Assembly: GCA_963843685.1 (NCBI GenBank)
Contig: CAWJLO010000021.1
Coordinates: forward strand, 1 to 64,000
Direction of reading: 5' to 3'
Length of the DNA stretch: 64,000 bases
Source of the DNA: DASQHL01 sp963843685
Lineage (GTDB): Bacteria > Chloroflexota > Dehalococcoidia > DSTF01 > JACRBR01
The position numbers and the translations under genes are program-made. Within the stretch, counting starts at the first letter, position 1. The number at the start of each line of letters is the position of its first letter. This document shows positions 43,560 through 52,208 of the stretch, piece after piece. Below the pieces are notes generated by a model that saw nothing but the letters and a program-made list of their open reading frames with translations, made no database searches and was not told the DNA's origin.

Positions 43560-43676
43560 CCACTGCGTATTGCCGTATTCGTTGGAGGTCACCCGCATCA
43601 TAGTGGGCGGATATTGAGAGGCTGTGAGCGAATCGTTAAATGAGTGTGTACGGCTGGACGACGGGCGAATCCGGGC

Positions 43677-44558
43677 CTACGACCCGACCACGTTCCGCAG
43701 CACCCCGATCGCCGGGATCTCCGCCTCCACGACGTCCCCCGGCTTGAGGAACTCCGGCGGCTTCCGGCCCACCCCCACGCCCGACGGCGTCCCCGTCAGC
43801 AGGATGTCGCCCGGATACAACGTCATCCCCGCCGACCATTCGCTGATCAGCCGCGGGATGTTGAAGATCAGGTGCTGCGTGTTCGACCGCTGCTTCTCGA
43901 CGCCGTTGACGCGCAGCGTGATGTCCAGCGCGTGCGGGTCGCCGATCTCGTCAGCCGTCACCACCACCGGGCCCAGCGGGCAGAATCCGTCGAGCCCCTT
44001 CCCCTTGTACCACTGCCCGTGCTTCCCCTGCAGGTCGCGCGCCGTCACGTCGTTCGCCACCGTGTAGCCGAACACGTACTCCATCGCGTCCGATTCCGCG
44101 ATGTCGCGCCCCTCGCGCCCGATGATCACCGCCAGCTCGACCTCCCAGTCGATCGCCGTGCTCACCTTGCCGTGCCACGGGATCTCCGCGTCCGGTCCGA
44201 TCACCGTCGAAGGCGGCTTCGTGAAGAACACCGGGTACTTCGGCGCGTCCGCGCCCACCACCGACTTCGACTCGGCGACGTGCTCCGCGTAGTTCAACCC
44301 CACGCACACCACGTTCTGCCGCGGTCGCCGGATCGGCGCCAGCAGCCGCACCGACGACAACGCGTGTCCCGCCGTCTTATCCTTCGCGGCGTGCTCAGCG
44401 AGCGCCCGCGCGGCTGTGAGGGCAGGAGCCCCCCGCTCGATGAACCGGAGCATGTCGTCCGGCGCGCCACCGGACGCCACATCGATGATCCGGTCGCCCA
44501 CCACCAGCCCAAGGTGTGCGCCGTCGCCGTCGGTTTCTTCGTACGTCGCCAGCCGCAT
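43677..44558 (-). CDS. Fumarylacetoacetate hydrolase-family protein
   Basis: 293 aa. The FAH C-terminal domain carries NVVCVGLNYAEHVAES, PVFFTKPPSTVIGPDAEIPW, DWEVELAVIIGREGRDI (Glu metal ligands), GYTVANDVTARDLQG and LTGTPSGVGVGRKPP. Related enzymes are acylpyruvate hydrolases, oxaloacetate decarboxylases and 2-hydroxyhepta-2,4-diene-1,7-dioate isomerases; the exact one cannot be told. ATG 44558 overlaps the stop of the upstream GAF gene, so the two are coupled. Confidence 0.9.
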   Translation of the reverse strand: MRLATYEETDGDGAHLGLVVGDRIIDVASGGAPDDMLRFIERGAPALTAARALAEHAAKDKTAGHALSSVRLLAPIRRPRQNVVCVGLNYAEHVAESKSVVGADAPKYPVFFTKPPSTVIGPDAEIPWHGKVSTAIDWEVELAVIIGREGRDIAESDAMEYVFGYTVANDVTARDLQGKHGQWYKGKGLDGFCPLGPVVVTADEIGDPHALDITLRVNGVEKQRSNTQHLIFNIPRLISEWSAGMTLYPGDILLTGTPSGVGVGRKPPEFLKPGDVVEAEIPAIGVLRNVVGS

Positions 44559-45139
44559 CAGTACCACGACCGTTCGATGATCAACCCCGCATGGTGCCCC
44601 AGCACTCGCAACACCTGCTCGTCCTCCGTATCAAACTCGCCTCCGCCGCGCCGGTCCGTCACGTACAGCGCGCCGCGCACGTCGCCTCCGCAGAAGATCG
44701 GCACGCCGAGCAGCTCCTTCATCGGGGGATGCTTCGGCGGGAAGCCAAACGCCTTCGCGTCGATTGAGACGTCCTTCAGGTGCACCGTCAGCCCGTCCTG
44801 CCGCATCGACCCCAGCGGCCCGTGCCCCTGCGGCGGCCCCTTGAGCGCCCCCAGCGCCTTCTCGTCCATCCCGCTCACGACGAACCCCTCGACGTAGTCC
44901 ACGGCGCCCGTCACAGCCAGCGCCCCGTACGTGCCGTGCGTCATCTCCCGCGCCACGTCCACCACGTGCTGCAGCGCGTCGAGCGGCGTCGTTGGCGGGT
45001 GCTTCTTGTTCCGCTCCGCCAGCTTCCGCAGCGCCCGGTACTCCGGGTCGCGGTCGCGGTCCAGCAGCCCCCGCCGCGGCCCCGCCGCCTCCTCCACCTG
45101 CTCAGCCAGTTCTCTCTGCACGTCGGTCTTCGCGCTCAC
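44558..45139 (-). CDS. GAF-domain protein
   Basis: 193 aa. The N-terminal 45 residues form a basic helix (DVQRELAEQVEEAAGPRRG). A GAF sensor domain follows: LDALQHVVDVAREMTHGTYG, DEKALGALKGPPQGHGPLG, KELLGVPIFCGGDVRGALYV, FDTEDEQVLRVLGHHAGLI. No output domain is present. GTG 45139 is chosen: TAACCT ends seven bases before it, and longer frames have no homology. Stop overlaps the FAH gene start. Confidence 0.85.
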   Translation of the reverse strand: MSAKTDVQRELAEQVEEAAGPRRGLLDRDRDPEYRALRKLAERNKKHPPTTPLDALQHVVDVAREMTHGTYGALAVTGAVDYVEGFVVSGMDEKALGALKGPPQGHGPLGSMRQDGLTVHLKDVSIDAKAFGFPPKHPPMKELLGVPIFCGGDVRGALYVTDRRGGGEFDTEDEQVLRVLGHHAGLIIERSWY

Positions 45140-45146
45140 GATCAAC

Positions 45147-45152
45147 AGGTTA
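45147..45152 (-). promoter_or_regulatory. Candidate -10 element (TAACCT), leaderless spacing
   Basis: TAACCT on the minus strand ends seven bases before GTG 45139. Confidence 0.45.
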
Positions 45153-45233
45153 CCGCCGCGGCGGGTACCGGGCGAACGTCGCCTCTCGGAGCATGCCGGC
45201 TGGCCGTAGACGCCGCCTCGCGCGTGCGGCACC

Positions 45234-46040
45234 ATGGCCCAGATCGACATGGACTCACCCGCCGCACCCTCGAAGAGAACCCTCCCCGCCCTCGTGTCCC
45301 CCGGCGGCGAGTGGCGTCGCGTGCTCGCCGAACTCCTCGGCACGTTCGTCCTCGTGTTCGTCGCTGCCGGCGCTCCCGCCATCGCCGCGCATACCGGTGC
45401 GCCGATCTCCCGCGAGGCCGCCGTCGCCGCGCCCGGCCTTGTCGTCATGGGCCTCATCTACGCGTTCGGCGACGTCTCAGGCATGCACATCAACCCTGCC
45501 GTCACCTTCGGGTTCGCTCTGCGCGGCGTCTTCAGCTGGCGACGCGTCCCCGCCTACGTCGCTGCCCAGCTCGGCGGCGCCGTCTTCGCCGCCCTGCTGC
45601 TCCGCTCGCTCGTCGGCATCGCCGGCAATCTTGGCGCCACCACGCTTGGAAACAGCGTGACCGACTGGCAGGCCGTCGTCACCGAGATAACCCTCACCGC
45701 CGTTCTCATGAGCGTCATTCTCGGCACCGCTCACGGCTCGAAGATCGTCGGCCACAACGGCGCCCTCGCCGTCGGAGGCTGGGTCGCCGCCGCCGGTCTC
45801 TTCGCCAGCCCGCTCACCGGCGCGTCGATGAACCCCGCGCGCTCCTTCGGCCCGGATCTCGTCCGCCTCGATCTCGGCGCGGAATGGGTCTACGTTGCTG
45901 GCCCGCTCGCCGGTGCCGTCATCGCCGTGGCCGTCTCATGGCTGCTCCACGGCCCGCCGTCCGAGGCGTCGCGCCTCGCCGCCGAAGGCATGCTGAACGA
46001 GGAGCCCGCATCGACCAGCGACGACCGGCCCGAACGATGA
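45234..46040 (+). CDS. Aquaporin / MIP-family channel
   Basis: 268 aa with six hydrophobic segments and two NPA boxes, GMHINPAVTFGFALRG and GASMNPARSFGPDLV, the pore signature of the family. The first helix is LAELLGTFVLVFVAAGAPAI. The Arg after the second NPA is present. Residues around the pore (wide His/Gly positions) do not let me separate water from glycerol channels. N-terminal 30 residues are polar. Stands alone on the plus strand. Confidence 0.93.
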   Translation: MAQIDMDSPAAPSKRTLPALVSPGGEWRRVLAELLGTFVLVFVAAGAPAIAAHTGAPISREAAVAAPGLVVMGLIYAFGDVSGMHINPAVTFGFALRGVFSWRRVPAYVAAQLGGAVFAALLLRSLVGIAGNLGATTLGNSVTDWQAVVTEITLTAVLMSVILGTAHGSKIVGHNGALAVGGWVAAAGLFASPLTGASMNPARSFGPDLVRLDLGAEWVYVAGPLAGAVIAVAVSWLLHGPPSEASRLAAEGMLNEEPASTSDDRPER

Positions 46041-46050
46041 CGCGCCGCCG

Positions 46051-46527
46051 CTAGCCCGTCGCCGCTCGCCGTGCCTCGCGGTCCATCAGCGGCGACGGCG
46101 CCGGCAGGCTCTCCAGGTACGCCACGAACGACGTGTTCCCCAGCGCCCCCGGCCGGCCCTTGCGCACCAGTTCGACCGCGTGCCGCCCGTCGATGCCAAG
46201 CAGCTTCATCGCCACGATCGCGTTGAACATCCCCGACCGGCTCTTCCCCTTATGGCAGTGCGCGAGCACCTTGTGCCCGTCCAGCACTTCGCGCGCCGCC
46301 ATGTCCGTCAGCGAATCGAGCATCCGCACGTCCGGCAGCTCCGGATGGTCTTCGATGGGCCAGAAGACGTAGAGGATCGAATTGGGCGCCGTCGGCACGT
46401 CCGGGTCCAGCGTGCCGTGCAGGTCGACCACGACGTCGATCTTGTGCTGGTGGATCGGCTGCCAGTCCGCGCCCTCCACGGCGCCGCTCTGGTATAGCCG
46501 GTCTCTGAGGATCTCGTAGATGTCCAC
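46051..46527 (-). CDS. Dual-specificity/tyrosine phosphatase-like protein
   Basis: 158 aa. VLAHCHKGKSRSGMFNAIVAM is the Cys-x5-Arg phosphate loop (HCxxGxxRSG) near residue 98; LYVFWPIEDHPELPD supplies a candidate general-acid Asp upstream. Compact size fits a DSP domain. The start is GTG 46527, one base after the stop of the upstream alpha/beta hydrolase gene, so the two are coupled. Substrate could be a protein, inositol phosphate or nucleotide. Confidence 0.85.
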   Translation of the reverse strand: MDIYEILRDRLYQSGAVEGADWQPIHQHKIDVVVDLHGTLDPDVPTAPNSILYVFWPIEDHPELPDVRMLDSLTDMAAREVLDGHKVLAHCHKGKSRSGMFNAIVAMKLLGIDGRHAVELVRKGRPGALGNTSFVAYLESLPAPSPLMDREARRAATG

Positions 46528-46528
46528 G

Positions 46529-47404
46529 CTACGCGATCGCCGCTGCCAGCGTGCCCGAGAGCACGCTGTCGACGAACTGCGTGATCGCCGGCACCACCAG
46601 GTCCGTGTTGATGTCGGAGTGGCCCCCGTCCGGGAAGCTCACGTACACCTTCGGCCCCGGCGCCGCCTCGAACACGCGTTGCCCCATGTACTCCGGCACC
46701 GTCTGGTCGTTGTCGCCGTGCATCACAAGCAGCGGCCGCTCCAGCCGCGGCATCTTCGACAGCGTGTCGTAGTTCGTCAGCGGCAGCCACGGCGCCGCGG
46801 CCAGGATCGCTCGCGCCTTCGGATACCAGTCCATGATCATCCCCCGGATCGACGTGAACGGCGCCCGCAGGATCAGCCCCGCGCACGGCTCCCGCAGCGC
46901 CAGCTCCGCCGCCACCCCCGTTCCGAGTGAGAAGCCGTAGAAGAAGATCGTCCCCGGGTCGACATCCGGTCGCTGGTGCAGCCACGCCAGCGCAGACGCC
47001 GCGTCGACGTACGTCTTCTGCTCCGTCGGCTCGCCGTCGTTGCGCCCGTATCCGCGATAGTCGAACAGAAGGAAGTTGCAGCCGATGCCGGCGAGGAAAT
47101 CGTGGAACGCCGCCTGCCGCTCCTCCGTCAGCCACATGTCGCTCGCGCTGTAGCTGGTCCCGTGGCAGAAGAGGATCGTCGGCGCCTGCGGCCGCTCGGT
47201 CTTGAAGAACCAGCCCTGCAGCTCCAGCCCGTCCGATGTGAAGATGTGCGCTTCCTCGTACGGCCGCCGCACGCCGTCCGGCGGCTCTGGGTGCCATGGC
47301 CCGGTGTAGAACAGTCGCGGCCGGATCAGCCGCTCCGCCCCCAGCGTCAGCGCTATCCCCGGCGCCGAGACCGCCGCCGCCCCGTACAGCATTCGCTTCA
47401 GCAT
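46529..47404 (-). CDS. Alpha/beta hydrolase (ABHD13/BEM46-like), membrane-anchored
   Basis: 291 aa. The first 25 residues are hydrophobic (MLYGAAAVSAPGIALTLGAE) and may be a signal anchor. The hydrolase core has TILFCHGTSYSASDMW, LLFDYRGYGRNDGEP, FFYGFSLGTGVAAELAL (nucleophile Ser), VMHGDNDQTVPEYMG (acid Asp) and FPDGGHSDIN (His). This order matches BEM46/ABHD13 serine hydrolases. TACACT ends nine bases before ATG 47404. Co-transcribed with the phosphatase gene downstream. Confidence 0.88.
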   Translation of the reverse strand: MLKRMLYGAAAVSAPGIALTLGAERLIRPRLFYTGPWHPEPPDGVRRPYEEAHIFTSDGLELQGWFFKTERPQAPTILFCHGTSYSASDMWLTEERQAAFHDFLAGIGCNFLLFDYRGYGRNDGEPTEQKTYVDAASALAWLHQRPDVDPGTIFFYGFSLGTGVAAELALREPCAGLILRAPFTSIRGMIMDWYPKARAILAAAPWLPLTNYDTLSKMPRLERPLLVMHGDNDQTVPEYMGQRVFEAAPGPKVYVSFPDGGHSDINTDLVVPAITQFVDSVLSGTLAAAIA

Positions 47405-47443
47405 CGTCCTTCGAGTGTATCGAACGGGGCGCCCGCCCGAGAA

Positions 47444-48687
47444 CTACGCGGCCGTTAAGCCCTCGTGTGTGTTTTCCGCGGTCGCCGCCATCTCGGGCCA
47501 GCGCCGCGCGATCGCCGCGAACACCAGCAGGATGGGCGCGAACATCAACGAGACGCCCGCCACGCTGAGCAGCCAGAACCCGGCCACCCCGACGTACGCC
47601 GCCAGCACCGGCTCGATGCGCGTCTCCTGCCCCGCGTCCGCCGCGGCGCGCGCGTACAGGACGCCCGCCGCGACCAGAAGCACCATCGTCTGCAAGTGCA
47701 CGTGCGGAGAGCAGACCAGCGGTAGCGCCAGCGCGATTGCCCACGACCGCGCGTCGAGCACCGCCCGCTCCCCCCACGCGCGCACCGCTGCCCACAGGCT
47801 CGCGGCCGCGATCGCCGCGAACGGCGGCCCCCAGAGCCACGGCGTGGAGATGCCCGTGACGCTCACGATCGCCCCCCGCACGTTCACCATCATCCCCGCC
47901 ATCACCGCCTGCCCGTTCGTCTCCCCCGGCATCGACGCGATCAACCGCGCCTGGTCGATGAGGATGTGCGGCCCGAGCAGCACTGCCGGCGCGAGCAGCA
48001 ACACCGCCCCTCCCACGCGAACCCCGTCAGCACGCGCCACTCGCGCTTCACCAGCAGAAGCAGCACGACCGCCGCCGTCACCTGCGGCTTCAGCAGCGTC
48101 AGCGACAGCGCCGCGCCCGCGGCGAACCCCCGCTGCCGTTGCATCAGCGCGTAGCAACCGATCACGCCGGCGAGCACCAGCAGGTCGAGCTGTCCCAGCA
48201 GCATCGTGTCCACGACTGGTGTCGATGCGGCCGCGCCAAGCACGATCGCGATGCGAGGCCCGCGCGCCACGTCCGAAAGGTGCCGCCACGCCGCCCGCGC
48301 CAGCAGCCCCGTGACTGCGACGTTGAGCGACAGCCAGGCGAAGAAGCTCGCGCCGAACGAGAGGCTCGACAGCGGCGCGACGGCGTACGCGAAGAACGCC
48401 GGTTGTGGGAACGCGATCGTCCGCACGCCATCGCCGAACAGCGCGCGCTGCACTTCGTCCCGGATCGCCGGGTCATACAGGTACCGGCCGTCGCCCACCC
48501 GCGCCATCGTCCCGGCCGCGTAGAACGACACCCAGTCGCCGATCCCCTCCCCCCGCGCCACCGCCCCCAACACGACTACAGCCGCCACGACGTGCACCAG
48601 CAGGGCGCCGAGCGCCAGCGCCAGTAGAATTGACATAACGCCACTGCGGCGAGTGATCTCTGTCGAAGCCACTGAGAATCGCCTCAT
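47444..48687 (-). pseudogene. GT87/DUF2029-type polytopic membrane protein, frameshifted
   Basis: Polytopic protein with about nine hydrophobic segments. The first part (from ATG 48687) has GIGDWVSFYAAGTMARVGDG, a loop typical of DUF2029/GT87 mannosyltransferase-like proteins, and SLTLLKPQVTAAVVLLLLV. The frame breaks at a run of four C/G bases (48022-48025); adding one base gives LTGVRVGGAVLLLAPAV and joins LGPHILIDQARLIASMPGET to the stop at 47444. Restored length is 414 aa. Likely transfers a polyprenyl-linked sugar at the membrane. GATACT ends nine bases before the start. Confidence 0.8.
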
Positions 48688-48739
48688 GTCGTGTGGAGTA
48701 TCGGCATCCTGCCCGCTCCCGCCTGACCGGCTGGCCGCG

Positions 48740-48745
48740 TACGAT
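48740..48745 (+). promoter_or_regulatory. Candidate -10 element (TACGAT), leaderless spacing
   Basis: TACGAT ends seven bases before ATG 48753, with no ribosome-binding site. Confidence 0.5.
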
Positions 48746-48752
48746 ATGCCCC

Positions 48753-49625
48753 ATGACCCCCGCAGAGCCCACTCACGGCTTCGTCGAAGCCAACGGTGTC
48801 CGCTTCCACTACGTCGAGCAGGGTGAAGGGCCCCTGGTGCTGCTCCTCCATGGCTTCCCGGAGTGCTCGTACTCGTGGCGCCTCCAGCTCCCCGTCCTCG
48901 CCGAAGCCGGATACCACGCCGTCGCTCCCGACCTCCGCGGCTACAACCTCAGCGACAAGCCGCGCTCTGGCTACGGCATCGGGACCCTCGTCGCTGATAT
49001 CGAGGCCATCGGCCACGCGCTCGGCGCCGAGCGTGCCCACGTCGTCGGCCACGACTGGGGCGGTGTCATTGCCTGGCAGGTCGCCTCCCGCCGGCCCGGA
49101 TTCGTCCGTACGCTCGTCACCATGAACGCGCCCCACCCCAGCGCTTTCGCCCGCTACGCCCGCCGCAGCCCCGCCCAGCTCCTCAAGAGCAGCTACATGT
49201 TCCTGTTCCAGATCCCGCGCCTCCCCGAATGGCTCCTCTGCCGCAATCGGGCCGCTGCCGTCGCCGCCAGCTTCCCGCGCGCCGCCGTCCGCCGCGACGT
49301 CTTCACCGACGCCGACCTCGAGGTGTATCGCGAAGCCTTCCTCCGCCCGGGTGCCGCCCGCTGCGCGCTCAACTACTACCGCCAGGCCGTGCGTCAGGGC
49401 GCGGCCGTCCTCCCAAAGGCCCCCGTGCTCGTCCCGACCCTGGTGCTCTGGGGCGAGGGCGACCCCGTCCTCAACTCCGCCATGAACGCCGGTCTCGGCG
49501 ACTGGGTGCGCAACCTCACCTACCGCCCCATACCTGACTGTGGCCACTGGACGCAGCAGGAGCGCCCGGACATCGTCAACGCGGAGCTCGTCGCCTGGCT
49601 GGATGCCCACTCCACCTATCCCTAG
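48753..49625 (+). CDS. Epoxide hydrolase-like alpha/beta hydrolase
   Basis: 290 aa. HGFPECSYSWRLQLPVLAE supplies the oxyanion HGFPE motif; VVGHDWGGVIAWQVA has an Asp nucleophile, typical of epoxide hydrolases and haloalkane dehalogenases; ALNYYRQAVR supplies a cap-domain Tyr; LVLWGEGDPVLNS and PIPDCGHWTQQERPD give the acid and His. The paired cap tyrosines of epoxide hydrolases fit better than the dehalogenase Trp pair. Start ATG 48753. Confidence 0.9.
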   Translation: MTPAEPTHGFVEANGVRFHYVEQGEGPLVLLLHGFPECSYSWRLQLPVLAEAGYHAVAPDLRGYNLSDKPRSGYGIGTLVADIEAIGHALGAERAHVVGHDWGGVIAWQVASRRPGFVRTLVTMNAPHPSAFARYARRSPAQLLKSSYMFLFQIPRLPEWLLCRNRAAAVAASFPRAAVRRDVFTDADLEVYREAFLRPGAARCALNYYRQAVRQGAAVLPKAPVLVPTLVLWGEGDPVLNSAMNAGLGDWVRNLTYRPIPDCGHWTQQERPDIVNAELVAWLDAHSTYP

Positions 49626-49722
49626 GGGCTAACACCCCACTCGTGATATTTAGCCGCGAGCGCCGCGAGCCGATCATTCCACAAGCGTCCCCCACACATC
49701 GGTGGGCGCGCGGAGGTACGCC

Positions 49723-50172
49723 TTGGGCGACACCACCAACTGGGAATTCGCCGCCGCCGTCGCTGCCGTCTCGTTTGGACTCGGCGGCCTGCTGCTGTTC
49801 ACGATGATCGGCACGATCGGATCGTGGCGAGTCTTCTCCGGCTCCAGCCGCGCCGCCAACGAAGCGGCCAAGGCCAGCCTCGCCGTGCAGGACCTTGCCC
49901 GCTACCTGTCGACGCGCGAGACCATCCGCGGCGTGTCGGCGGACGCAGCCGAGGCCGATCACTTCGCGGATCTTCGGCGCCAGGCCGACGCGCTCGTCGG
50001 TCAGCAGGCGCGGCTGCAGGATGCCGTTCGCAATCTCGTGGAGGCCGGCGTGCTCCGCAGCGAGGACTCCGGCCGTCACCTCGGTGAGCTGGAGGGCAGC
50101 ATCAAGCGCCTCGAGGAACACCTCAGCGCCGTCGCGTCCGCCGTCGCCAATCTTGTCCAGAAGCAAAGCTGA
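49723..50172 (+). CDS. Single-pass membrane protein with C-terminal coiled coil
   Basis: 149 aa. One membrane helix near residues 8-32 (AAAVAAVSFGLGGLLLFTMIG), then an Ala-rich helix and heptad-like region (RRQADALVGQQARLQ, LGELEGSIKRLEEHLSAVAS). TTG 49723 is chosen because GGAGG lies seven to eight bases upstream; GTG 49702 would add seven residues. Ten bases before the sensor-like gene at 50182, so probably an operon. Function unknown. Confidence 0.65.
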   Translation: MGDTTNWEFAAAVAAVSFGLGGLLLFTMIGTIGSWRVFSGSSRAANEAAKASLAVQDLARYLSTRETIRGVSADAAEADHFADLRRQADALVGQQARLQDAVRNLVEAGVLRSEDSGRHLGELEGSIKRLEEHLSAVASAVANLVQKQS

Positions 50173-50181
50173 GGTCGACGC

Positions 50182-51288
50182 ATGCCACGTGAAAAGAAGA
50201 AAGCCGCCTCGGATCCCACACGCTCCGCGCGCTCCCGGCAGGCTCCTGACGGACCCGCCACGTCGCGCCGGAGCATCGATGACGTCGCGTCCGCGCTGGC
50301 CGCGATGCTGCCGGTGCACTCCGCCCTCACACTCGATTGGCTCGCCGATGCCGTCGCTACCGCCGCCGAGGGCACGCTCGGCGCCGGCTACACCTTCCTC
50401 TACCTCGAGGACCAGGACGGCCGCCTTGAGCGCAAGGCGCCGGCGTCCGACATCCGTCGCCGCTCGCTCCAGCGCGCCCTCGATGCGTTCGGCGAGCAGG
50501 TCATTCGCCGCGATCTCGACCCAACGAGCGCCCCGGCCATCGCTGAGGCGCTCGACGCCGGTCAGTCCGCCACGGCGCCCGCGCACGAGCTCCTCCGCGG
50601 CCTCGCGACGTCCGCCGCCGCCCGCGCCGCCGAGGACACACTCGGCACGCAGGCTGCCACGATCAGCCCGCTCGAAAGCGCCGGCGAGCGCATCGGTGCG
50701 CTCCTGTTGCTCTCCGTCAAGGCGCCGTCAGACGAACGCGTTCGCCTCTTCTCGGAGCACGTCGCCTGCGCCGCGGTGAACCTGCGCGGGTCCTCGCAGG
50801 CAGCCCGCGAGCAGGGCGTCATCGACGTCATTCGCTCAGTCTTCGATGCGCGGAAGCTCGAGTCCGAGTTGCAGAAGGAGCTGTCGCGCGCCGCACGCTA
50901 CCACCGCGTCGTCTCGATCGCCGTCATCGAGGCCACGAACGTCCGCCTTCTGCGCGAGAAGTACGGTCACTTCCTCACCGAGCGCCTGCTCCAGCGCCTC
51001 GGCGGCGCCCTCGCCGAGGACTCCCGCGACATCGACGTCATCGGCGCCTACAAGGAGAGCGGCTACACGATGGTGCTGACGGAGGCGACCGCCGAGGGCG
51101 CCGCGAACGCCGCCCGTCGCCTTCTGCGCGTGGCCCAGGCCACCGGCCTCGGTGACGAAGACGTCCCCGGGCTCGAGCTGCACCTCGCCTGCGGCTGGGC
51201 GACCGCGCCCGTCGATGGTGACACCACCGACGCGCTGTTCGCCGCCGCCGAGCGCCGCATGTACGACCCGTCCCAACAGGTCGCCTGA
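50182..51288 (+). CDS. GAF plus degenerate GGDEF-like protein
   Basis: 368 aa, cytoplasmic. Residues about 45-220 look like a GAF domain (TLGAGYTFLYLEDQDGRLER, ESAGERIGALLLLSVKAPSD). Residues 230-365 follow the order of a GGDEF domain (FDARKLESELQKELSRAARY, VSIAVIEATNVRLLREKYG, FLTERLLQRLGGALAEDSRD), but at the active-site turn the sequence is YKESGYTMVL where GG(D/E)EF is expected, so cyclase activity should be lost. It may act as a sensor or c-di-GMP receptor. Pairs with the coiled-coil membrane protein upstream. Confidence 0.7.
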   Translation: MPREKKKAASDPTRSARSRQAPDGPATSRRSIDDVASALAAMLPVHSALTLDWLADAVATAAEGTLGAGYTFLYLEDQDGRLERKAPASDIRRRSLQRALDAFGEQVIRRDLDPTSAPAIAEALDAGQSATAPAHELLRGLATSAAARAAEDTLGTQAATISPLESAGERIGALLLLSVKAPSDERVRLFSEHVACAAVNLRGSSQAAREQGVIDVIRSVFDARKLESELQKELSRAARYHRVVSIAVIEATNVRLLREKYGHFLTERLLQRLGGALAEDSRDIDVIGAYKESGYTMVLTEATAEGAANAARRLLRVAQATGLGDEDVPGLELHLACGWATAPVDGDTTDALFAAAERRMYDPSQQVA

Positions 51289-51318
51289 TACGACGCTATC
51301 TCAACACCACAGAAAGAA

Positions 51319-51339
51319 GGCCCCCGCATCGCGGGGGCC
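51319..51339. terminator. Bidirectional terminator hairpin
   Basis: GGCCCCCGC ATC GCGGGGGCC, a perfect 9-bp stem, between convergent genes. On the minus strand it is followed by TTCTTTCT; on the plus strand by TCTCGTCT. Confidence 0.75.
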
Positions 51340-51378
51340 TCTCGTCTGTGAGCTGTGTAAACCGCTGCCTGCGAACCC

Positions 51379-51996
51379 TTACGCCGCATCCTCCAGCGCC
51401 ACGATCGTCACGTCGTTCGCGGCCCCGAAGAGCTGCTCCGCTCGCGCCTGTAGCGCCTGCTGCACCTCGGCCGGACTCGCCGTATCGACGATCCACACCT
51501 TCAGGGTCGCCCGGCGGCCATCGTAGTCCAGCAGCGCCACGTCGCGCACCGCCGGGTGCTCGCCCACCGCGTCGTCCACCGTACGGAGGTCCAGCGGCCC
51601 GTTCGGGCTGTCGAACTCCAGCCGGAACGAAGCCACGCCGGGCTCGTGGGCTCCCGCCGGCGGTGCGGGCTCTTCCTCGGGCTGAATTGGCGTCGCGGGC
51701 GCGCCGGAAGGCTGCAGCACCGGCGCAGGTCGCTGCGTCGCCGGGTTCGGCACGACTAGCGTCGGCCCCGCATACTGAGTGGTCGTCTTCGCATCCCCGC
51801 CGACCCCGATTCGCTCCCGGCCCGCCCGGATCAGCGTCTCGATCTCGTCGAAGAGCGCTCCTGTCGCCGCCAGCCTCGGCAGCAGCCCCTTGATGGCGCC
51901 GCTCGCGTCGCTCGCCCGCTGCAGCGAAGACTGCAGTTCGTCGAGCGCATCGCTCAGCTCCTGTTGAAGGTCGTGGGTCGGGTCGGTCGGCGGCAT
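51379..51996 (-). CDS. Hypothetical protein with N-terminal coiled coil and C-terminal alpha/beta domain
   Basis: 205 aa, not recognised. Residues 5-60 are helical (DLQQELSDALDELQSSLQRA); a Pro-rich linker spans about 75-115; residues 120-205 form an alpha/beta unit (SFRLEFDSPNGPLDLRTVDD, VALLDYDGRRATLKVWIV, EVQQALQARAEQLFG) resembling a small ferredoxin-like domain. GAGGAG lies seven bases before ATG 51996, which decides against the ATG six bases earlier and the longer frame. Confidence 0.6.
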   Translation of the reverse strand: MPPTDPTHDLQQELSDALDELQSSLQRASDASGAIKGLLPRLAATGALFDEIETLIRAGRERIGVGGDAKTTTQYAGPTLVVPNPATQRPAPVLQPSGAPATPIQPEEEPAPPAGAHEPGVASFRLEFDSPNGPLDLRTVDDAVGEHPAVRDVALLDYDGRRATLKVWIVDTASPAEVQQALQARAEQLFGAANDVTIVALEDAA

Positions 51997-52174
51997 TGGC
52001 ATCTCCTCGCTCGCGGCTATCGTATGTCCATACCTGTTATCGGCCGCTCCAACCCCGTGCGAACGCCCTCCGCCGAAAATGAGGGCTTGTCTTTGCGGCC
52101 ATGCGGGAGCGACGCGCCGCCCGGCGGGTGCAAGCACTCAGCCATACCCGGGCGTCACGAGGCCTGCCGCCCCA

Positions 52175-52202
52175 TTGACCCTCTCGCCCGGATCGCTACG
52201 CT
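52175..52202 (+). promoter_or_regulatory. Promoter with leaderless spacing for the M20 peptidase gene
   Basis: TTGACC (52175-52180), 16 bases, TACGCT (52197-52202), then six bases to ATG 52209. It has the clearest -35/-10 pair among the leaderless-type promoters. Confidence 0.65.
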
Positions 52203-52208
52203 TGTCCC

